Positions 7,231-11,283 of a stretch of DNA of 11,283 nucleotides are shown in pieces. Position 1 is the first letter of the stretch, and each line of letters opens with the position of its first letter. The translations under genes and the position numbers were made by a program. A model generated the notes under the pieces. That model saw only the letters and a list, made by a program, of their open reading frames with translations. It did not search any database and was not told the DNA's origin. The stretch covers positions 1-11,283 of the forward strand of contig NYSW01000105.1 in NCBI GenBank assembly GCA_002683195.1, given 5' to 3'. The stretch is from Phycisphaerae bacterium. Lineage in GTDB: Bacteria > Planctomycetota > Phycisphaerae > Phycisphaerales > SM1A02.

Positions 7231-8064
7231 ATGAAACAAGAGCATGCACGCTCGATGTCGAGCCGGCCACGACGGTTCACGCGACGAGCCATCAATATCC
7301 ACGGGTTGCGACGAAAACGAATCTCCTGGCTCTTTCTTCTTGGGGTCAACAACTCCGGGACCACCCTTCTGGAAAACCTTCTTGGGCGACACCCCGAAAT
7401 CTCGAAGCTTCCCGAGGAGGGGCATTACCTCTCACGCGTTCTCCCTCGTCCGAATCCGCTGAAGGCGCGGAGGATCTGGACGGAGCGACTCGAGGTGTTT
7501 CGCAAGGTGCCCGAGGACGGCGGTGGAATGTCGGCCGCTCGACTCAAGTGGGACTGGCTCGGTCATTATTCCGTTGATGGCAGGTCTCGTTTTCTCATGG
7601 AAAAAAGTCCGCCGAACACGATTCGAGGGCCATGGCTGCAACACCACTTCAAACCCGCATCCTTTCTGGCCCTCACCCGAAGCCCATACGCGGTCGCCGA
7701 GGGTATTCGACGACGTGAGGGGCACTCCGTCGAACGCGCTGCGCGGCACTGGACCATCGCGAACCAGATCATGCTCGATGACCTGGATCGGTTGGACGGC
7801 AGTCTGCTTCTGAGCTACGAAGATCTGTGCGCAGATCCTTCAAAGGAGATGATCCGGATCACCCGCTTCCTCAAGATCGATCCGTACCCCGATGAATTTC
7901 TGCGTGAAAGTCTTCCCATTCACAATGTGACGGAACAACCGAGCCTGATCAAGGACTTCAATGAGTCGAGCCTTGAGAGACTCTCTGCGGAAGACATCCG
8001 GATGATCGAAGACATCGCGGGGGAAGTGATGTCTCGACTTGGATACGAGTTCTTCACCGGATGA
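7231..8064 (+). CDS. Sulfotransferase family protein (first of three)
   Basis: 277 residues. After a basic 30-residue N-terminus comes the PAPS-binding P-loop LGVNNSGTTLLENLLGRHP (37-55), in which the SGTT loop holds the 5'-phosphosulfate. FLMEKSPPNTIR (121-132) is the family's 'EKSP.N..R' segment. LALTRSPYAVAEGI (146-159) occupies the position of the 3'-phosphate-binding 'RdP......' motif, with Ser where Asp is usual, and LLLSYEDLCADP (192-203) is the conserved strand and following loop. Sulfotransferases move sulfate from 3'-phosphoadenosine-5'-phosphosulfate to hydroxyl or amino groups; prokaryotic members of this type act on glycans, lipids or small molecules. No membrane segment is evident, so it is probably cytoplasmic. 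It lies directly behind neuB and overlaps the next sulfotransferase by 4 bp (ATGA at 8061-8064), suggesting that sulfation belongs to the same glycan pathway. The acceptor cannot be deduced. Confidence 0.85.
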   Translation: MKQEHARSMSSRPRRFTRRAINIHGLRRKRISWLFLLGVNNSGTTLLENLLGRHPEISKLPEEGHYLSRVLPRPNPLKARRIWTERLEVFRKVPEDGGGMSAARLKWDWLGHYSVDGRSRFLMEKSPPNTIRGPWLQHHFKPASFLALTRSPYAVAEGIRRREGHSVERAARHWTIANQIMLDDLDRLDGSLLLSYEDLCADPSKEMIRITRFLKIDPYPDEFLRESLPIHNVTEQPSLIKDFNESSLERLSAEDIRMIEDIAGEVMSRLGYEFFTG

Positions 8065-8966
8065 ACACGCCCACCGAAACGAACATGCCCACTGAAACGG
8101 ACATTGCCGGGGATTCGCGGTTGAACACCAGAGGACGGAACATGACGGTCTTCTTCTGCGTCGGGAGCGAGAAGTCGGGGACCACGTTGTTGGCCCGCAT
8201 GCTCGATCAGCACCCCGAGGTCGCGTGCCTCTGGGAGAGCTACGCCTTCCGGCCCGGCTCCCGGGCCAGCATCTTCAATCCTGACTCCGAAAAGTGGAGG
8301 CGGCACGGATTTTCCGAATCGGACGTCCGACGCTGGTCGCGGATCTGGAACGCCCAGCCACAGGCATTCTTCCGACGGACCCTGAACCGATTGACTGACA
8401 ACAGCCTCTTCACCACATCCTGTTTTCGACAGACCATGCCGCCCGCCCTCGCCGATTTCGCTCGTCGCTGCAACGCCAGCGTGGCCGGCGACAAGTGGCC
8501 CGGTCACATCAGATACCTCGACACTCTCCTTTCGGTCTTCCCCGATGTCAGGATCATCTACAACGTCCGCGACCCCAGAGCCTTGTGGAACTCCGCCCAG
8601 AGATTCAAGGATCGTCGCCGGGGAGATGAACTCCTGAATCTGATGCTGGAGAACGACGAGCGGATCAGACCCCATCTCGAACGGCCCAACTTCCTCACGG
8701 TTCGCTACGAGGATCTGGTCTGCGAGACCGAGGAGACCGTGCGGCGGATGTACGAGTTCCTGGGCTGCGACTTCTCGACCCGGTACCTGCGATACGACCC
8801 ACAAGGCGACCCCTACCCGGATCGCTGGAACTGGGTACCCGAAGCCCGCGGCCGGATCGATCCCTCGCATGCGTTCAAGTGGAAGGAAACGGTCGATCCC
8901 GCGGACATCGCACGAATCACGACGACGGCCTCCAGCTTCATGGACCATCATGGTTATGGCCGGTAA
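8061..8966 (+). CDS. Sulfotransferase family protein (second of three)
   Basis: 301 residues from ATG 8061, whose ATGA overlaps the stop of the previous gene. The P-loop VGSEKSGTTLLARMLDQHP (34-52) binds PAPS; IIYNVRDPRALWNSA (165-179) supplies the 3'-phosphate-binding Arg-Asp-Pro and Ser; FLTVRYEDLV (211-220) is the conserved Y/E-D strand. DKWPGH (144-149) takes the place of the 'EKSP' region. The start is uncertain: the first 27 residues are polar, contain an 18-bp tandem repeat (PTETNM/PTETDI) and have no ribosome site, whereas ATG 8142 (residue 28, MTVFFCVGSEK) has GAGG 7 nt upstream and would give 274 residues beginning just before the first strand. The protein is only distantly like the first sulfotransferase, so the two probably act on different positions or acceptors rather than being a recent duplication. 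The acceptor is unknown. Confidence 0.85.
   Translation: MNTPTETNMPTETDIAGDSRLNTRGRNMTVFFCVGSEKSGTTLLARMLDQHPEVACLWESYAFRPGSRASIFNPDSEKWRRHGFSESDVRRWSRIWNAQPQAFFRRTLNRLTDNSLFTTSCFRQTMPPALADFARRCNASVAGDKWPGHIRYLDTLLSVFPDVRIIYNVRDPRALWNSAQRFKDRRRGDELLNLMLENDERIRPHLERPNFLTVRYEDLVCETEETVRRMYEFLGCDFSTRYLRYDPQGDPYPDRWNWVPEARGRIDPSHAFKWKETVDPADIARITTTASSFMDHHGYGR
8069..8104 (+). repeat. 18-bp tandem duplication at the 5' end of the second sulfotransferase gene
   Basis: Units 8069-8086 (GCCCACCGAAACGAACAT) and 8087-8104 (GCCCACTGAAACGGACAT) match at 16 of 18 bases. In frame they give PTETNM and PTETDI in the dispensable-looking N-terminal extension. They may lie upstream of the true start if translation begins at 8142. 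Confidence 0.65.
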
Positions 8967-9086
8967 CGACACGAACCGAGGGAAGTGGGTCGACCCTCAT
9001 GCGAGATCATCCAAACAACTTCATTCGATCCCCGCTGTTCGGTACTCTAGGGACGGAGAACGCAGGGATGGACCGGACGATCCGAA

Positions 9087-9102
9087 GAGGTGGGCCCACC
9101 TC
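9087..9102. repeat. 16-bp perfect palindrome in the gap before the third sulfotransferase
   Basis: GAGGTGGGCCCACCTC is its own reverse complement. It sits in the 273-base gap between the second and third sulfotransferase genes, about 140 bases before ATG 9240. A shorter CCCGG-AA-CCGGG dyad follows at 9115-9126. There is no T-run, so it is not a standard terminator. It could be an operator for a dimeric regulator or a chance GC-rich dyad. No open frame in the rest of the gap looks like a gene. Confidence 0.4.
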
Positions 9103-9239
9103 GATCGTTCCGACCCCGGAACCGGGCCTGAGAACCTGATCGAAGGCGAACGGGTGATTGGCTCGCCCGGTACTCGTCCAGCGGAGCAATCCGGTCGGAC
9201 TTCAGGAATCATGACTTCACCCTTCGTCAGCGGAATCAA

Positions 9240-9983
9240 ATGATGCTCGCCTTTCCTCGTGAACGCCTCGTGTTTCTCTGCACGCCGAAGTCCGGATCCA
9301 CCAGCGTGGAGGAGGCCTACGCGTTGTACGCCGGCGGGATGCTCGGTGCCAATCCGAAACTCAAGCACGTCGACCTCGCCACGTATGAACGCGGACTTGC
9401 GTCCCTGATGAGCGATGATCACGGAATGCCCGAGACGGTCTGCCTGATCCGGGATCCGCTGGAACAGCTTCGAAGCTGGTATCGCTACATTCGTCGCCCG
9501 GGCCGCGAGGGCCAGGATTGGTTTGATCGCGGTTGGTCATTCGAGGACTTCGTCGCGTACTTTCTTGGCTCCGAGAAGCGCTACAGGGTGAAGACGCAGC
9601 ATGAGTTCATTCAAGACGAGACCGGCGAAATCGGCGTGAACAGGATCTTCGCGCTCGAACGCGTCGACCGATTCGTGGCCTTCATGAACGAGCGTCTGGC
9701 GCTTCGGGTGCGACTGCCGGTGCGCAACGCCTCCAAGCGAACTTCGACGACGATCTCCTCCGGGCTCGAAACGGAGTTGCGGCGACGGCTCGCGCCCGAC
9801 TTCGAGCTTCACGGCGCGGTCCTGAAGGCGGAGGAAGGCTGGCAGAATCCGGTCCGAAGATTCGAGTCCGGATCGGCACCGGGCGAGGGTCGACCGACGT
9901 CGTGGTCGGCGAAGATTTTGTACCGTCGGCGAGCGAAAGCGTTCCGGTGGTCACCGTGGGCGCAGTGGTCGCCGTGGGCGTAG
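9240..9983 (+). CDS. Divergent sulfotransferase family 2-like protein (third of three)
   Basis: 247 residues from ATG 9240 (ATG 9243 is equally possible; neither has a strong ribosome site). LVFLCTPKSGSTSVEEAY (10-27) matches the 'HiPKtaGTS' P-loop form of membrane-glycan sulfotransferases. LKHVDLATYERGL (41-53) and VCLIRDPLEQLRSWYRYIRR (67-86) follow in the expected order, the latter carrying the 3'-phosphate-binding Arg-Asp-Pro and Ser. ALERVDRFVAFM (138-149) and an LRRRLAPDFELHG segment (180-192) match the usual family end. Catalytic sulfate transfer from PAPS to a glycan is the likely role. After about residue 200 the tail is low-complexity, Arg/Trp-rich, and ends in a tandem WSPWA duplication, so the extreme C-terminus seems expendable. 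It belongs to a different subfamily from the two upstream sulfotransferases and is separated from them by 273 bases. Confidence 0.8.
   Translation: MMLAFPRERLVFLCTPKSGSTSVEEAYALYAGGMLGANPKLKHVDLATYERGLASLMSDDHGMPETVCLIRDPLEQLRSWYRYIRRPGREGQDWFDRGWSFEDFVAYFLGSEKRYRVKTQHEFIQDETGEIGVNRIFALERVDRFVAFMNERLALRVRLPVRNASKRTSTTISSGLETELRRRLAPDFELHGAVLKAEEGWQNPVRRFESGSAPGEGRPTSWSAKILYRRRAKAFRWSPWAQWSPWA
9948..9983 (+). repeat. 18-bp tandem duplication at the 3' end of the third sulfotransferase gene
   Basis: Units 9948-9965 and 9966-9983 match at 16 of 18 bases and encode WSPWAQ and WSPWA-stop. The Gln codon CAG of the first unit aligns with the stop TAG of the second, so the pair looks like a duplication that included the stop codon, with one copy changed to sense, lengthening the protein by six residues. 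Confidence 0.7.
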
Positions 9984-10041
9984 AGCAGATGACTTCATAA
10001 ACAGGCGAAATGCCGAGCCGCGGCCGTCGATCGGCATCGGA

Positions 10042-10623
10042 GTGGTCATCACCCGGAAGAACGAGGCTCGGTTGCTGAGGCGGAAGCTTGAGTACCACTG
10101 GTTTCTCCGTGTGACCCGCTTCCACGTGTTCGACGACGGCTCGTCCGATGATTCGCTGCGGACCATCCAGGGCCTTCCGGGCCTCAGTTGCCCCGATCCC
10201 GAGGGGTTGCCCGATGTTCCGCCGGAATTGAAGGACGGCATTCTGCAGGCTCGAAACGAGCCGTGGATGGCAAGGCGGAAGTTGGCGACCCGCTGGGCGA
10301 CGCCGCTCGCTCGGAAGGACGGCGGCGAATGGTTGATCTCGCTTGACGCGGACGAATTGGTGATGCTCGAACATCCGACGCGGGGCGCCATTCGGGATCT
10401 GTTTCTTGATTGCCTGGCCGACGTCGGTGCGGTCTTTTTTCGTGACACCTACGAGGTCGTGCCCCGCGGGTGCGACCCGGATGTCGATGTATCGAGTCGC
10501 GTCCTCTTCAAGACGCCGGCGTACTCGAAACGGCATCGCCGTGAGATGTTCGATCCGATCCGCGACCGACGATTCGCCGTCGGCGGACACCTCGGGCACG
10601 AGGCCGGCAAGACGGCTGGCTGA
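10042..10623 (+). CDS. GT2/GT92-like glycosyltransferase, probably damaged at both ends
   Basis: 193 residues from GTG 10042. VVITRKNEARLLRRKLEYHWF followed by FHVFDDGSSDDSL is typical of the Glyco_tranf_2_4/GT92-like families ('vKNE...eWleyH...GvdhfyiyDdgSsD'), and EWLISLDADELVML carries the metal-binding DAD. GGHLGHEAGKTAG near the end matches the usual 'G.H..GK.avR' region, but a stop follows at once, whereas relatives normally continue for roughly 80-150 residues. The beginning is also poor: the first strand (SIGIGVVIT) starts before the GTG, no start codon exists upstream in this frame, and the nearest ATG (10010) is one frame off. A second frame after about 10620 continues with RAPVRSS, which could be the shifted continuation. 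It may be a pseudogene, a truncated enzyme or a sequence error. It follows the third sulfotransferase by 58 bases. Confidence 0.6.
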   Translation: MVITRKNEARLLRRKLEYHWFLRVTRFHVFDDGSSDDSLRTIQGLPGLSCPDPEGLPDVPPELKDGILQARNEPWMARRKLATRWATPLARKDGGEWLISLDADELVMLEHPTRGAIRDLFLDCLADVGAVFFRDTYEVVPRGCDPDVDVSSRVLFKTPAYSKRHRREMFDPIRDRRFAVGGHLGHEAGKTAG

Positions 10624-11132
10624 ATCCCCGCCGTCGATTCGAGCACCGGTCCGTTCGAGCGAAGGGGACCACGGCGGCCCTGGCATTGGAAGGGTTTCTG
10701 AGACGAGTGGATGCGGTTGGATCGAAGGAGACGACGTCCTCCGGTCGAAGCGGTGATACCCCGCACGGATGAGCCGGAATCCCTCCAGGCATCGGAGGCC
10801 GAAAAAGGCCGCTCCCCGGGGAATCACACCGGAACCGTGATACGGCGGGCCGCATCCGAACCACCGCCTACCGAAAGTTCGTCTCGGAGTGTGAAGTGCC
10901 ACACCAGCCAGACCGATACTGAAAGGAGTCGGTCGAGCATTCGTCGAGGGATGTCGATGGGACGAACGAAGGTTACCGGAATTGGTTTTCGTCACCGATG
11001 CCAGGATTGGCTGGATTTCGCTGGTGTGAACCCAGTTCGTAAAGTTCCGGCGGTCGAGCTGATCCCAGCGTGGGTTCAGGCGGAACGCCCCGCCTCGGGA
11101 GGCGTATTGCAGTCCAGCGGCCGCAATAACAC
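10624..11132. other. About 500 bases without a recognisable gene
   Basis: This stretch lies between the early stop of the damaged glycosyltransferase and the next glycosyltransferase. Open frames on both strands are Arg/Ser/Pro-rich and lack motifs, ribosome sites and coherent secondary-structure patterns. The likeliest content is the decayed remainder of the 10042 gene plus the leader of the 11133 gene. No tRNA, terminator with T-run or insertion-sequence end was seen. Confidence 0.45.
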
Positions 11133-11283
11133 ATGACACGCAAGGACGAAGCAGTCTCGGTCTCGTTGATCGTTCCGGCATACGACGCGGAGCGATACAT
11201 CGGTTTCACCATCGAGTCTCTGATCCGGCAGTCCCACGCGGATCTGGAGATCATCGTGGTCGACGACGGATCGACCGATCGGA
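11133..11283 (+). CDS. GT2-family glycosyltransferase, N-terminus (runs off right edge)
   Basis: Fifty residues are visible from ATG 11133. After the leader MTRKDEAV the text [15 protein letters not shown] is the first strand and nucleotide-binding loop of a GT-A glycosyltransferase family 2 enzyme, and [13 protein letters not shown] is the second signature, in which the aspartates contact the nucleotide-sugar. The helix between ([14 protein letters not shown]) has the standard 'SvL.QT..dlE' spacing. It will transfer a sugar from a nucleotide-sugar donor to a growing glycan or lipid carrier; donor and acceptor need the missing part. There is no obvious ribosome site. Same strand as the preceding genes. 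Confidence 0.85.
   Translation, partial: MTRKDEAVSVSLIVPAYDAERYIGFTIESLIRQSHADLEIIVVDDGSTDR

Noticed and set aside
6067..7425. Minus-strand open frame of 452 codons antisense to the neuA 3' end and neuB
   Set aside because: The plus strand carries unambiguous neuA-HAD and neuB motifs; the antisense frame is a composition shadow.
9682..11181. Very long minus-strand open frame (499 codons) across the third sulfotransferase, the glycosyltransferase and the gap
   Set aside because: It is antisense to two genes with clear motifs, is Arg/Pro/Ser-rich and shows no domain; a typical chance frame in GC-rich DNA.

Overview
The window is GC-rich bacterial DNA, read here as part of a cell-surface glycan locus. 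Four layers are visible: nonulosonic-acid (sialic-acid-like) sugar activation, glycosyl transfer, sulfation, and one radical SAM enzyme. The host could be a marine planctomycete of the Phycisphaerae type. That is a weak inference, resting on the high GC, the Ala/Gly-rich signal peptide of the left-edge protein and the sulfotransferase-rich glycan genes. No ribosomal or other phylogenetic marker is present.

Layout. At the left edge (1-251, minus) is the N-terminus of a secreted protein with a signal peptide and a strong ribosome binding site. It is followed by about 700 bases with no convincing gene. A radical SAM protein with extra C-terminal cysteines (949-2016, plus) converges on two minus-strand glycosyltransferase-type genes: a short Lys/Tyr-rich fucosyltransferase-like protein (2086-2784) and a membrane-anchored GT8 glycosyltransferase (3057-3932). 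From 4229 all genes point right: a protein resembling sialyltransferases (4229-4945); a small remnant that looks like the end of an SGNH/acyltransferase domain (4967-5104); a CMP-nonulosonate cytidylyltransferase fused to a KdsC-type HAD phosphatase (5145-6296); a NeuB-family synthase without its usual C-terminal SAF domain (6289-7179); two sulfotransferases (7231-8064 and 8061-8966); a third, divergent sulfotransferase (9240-9983); a damaged-looking GT2/GT92-like glycosyltransferase (10042-10623); about 500 bases without a gene; and the start of another GT2 glycosyltransferase running off the right edge (11133-11283).

How the genes may work together. The NeuB-like enzyme would condense a hexosamine or hexose (phosphate) with phosphoenolpyruvate. 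The fused HAD domain could remove a phosphate and the cytidylyltransferase domain would make the CMP-sugar. The protein at 4229-4945 is a candidate for transferring it. The sulfotransferases immediately downstream of neuB (51-bp gap, then a 4-bp overlap) suggest that the same glycan is sulfated. A sulfated, nonulosonate-containing surface glycan is therefore the main hypothesis for the window. Enzymes making the upstream sugar precursor and the export/polymerisation machinery are not in view.

Signs of gene decay or recent change: the SGNH-like remnant, the glycosyltransferase at 10042 with a poor start and early stop, and two separate 18-bp tandem duplications (16/18 identical) at the ends of sulfotransferase genes.
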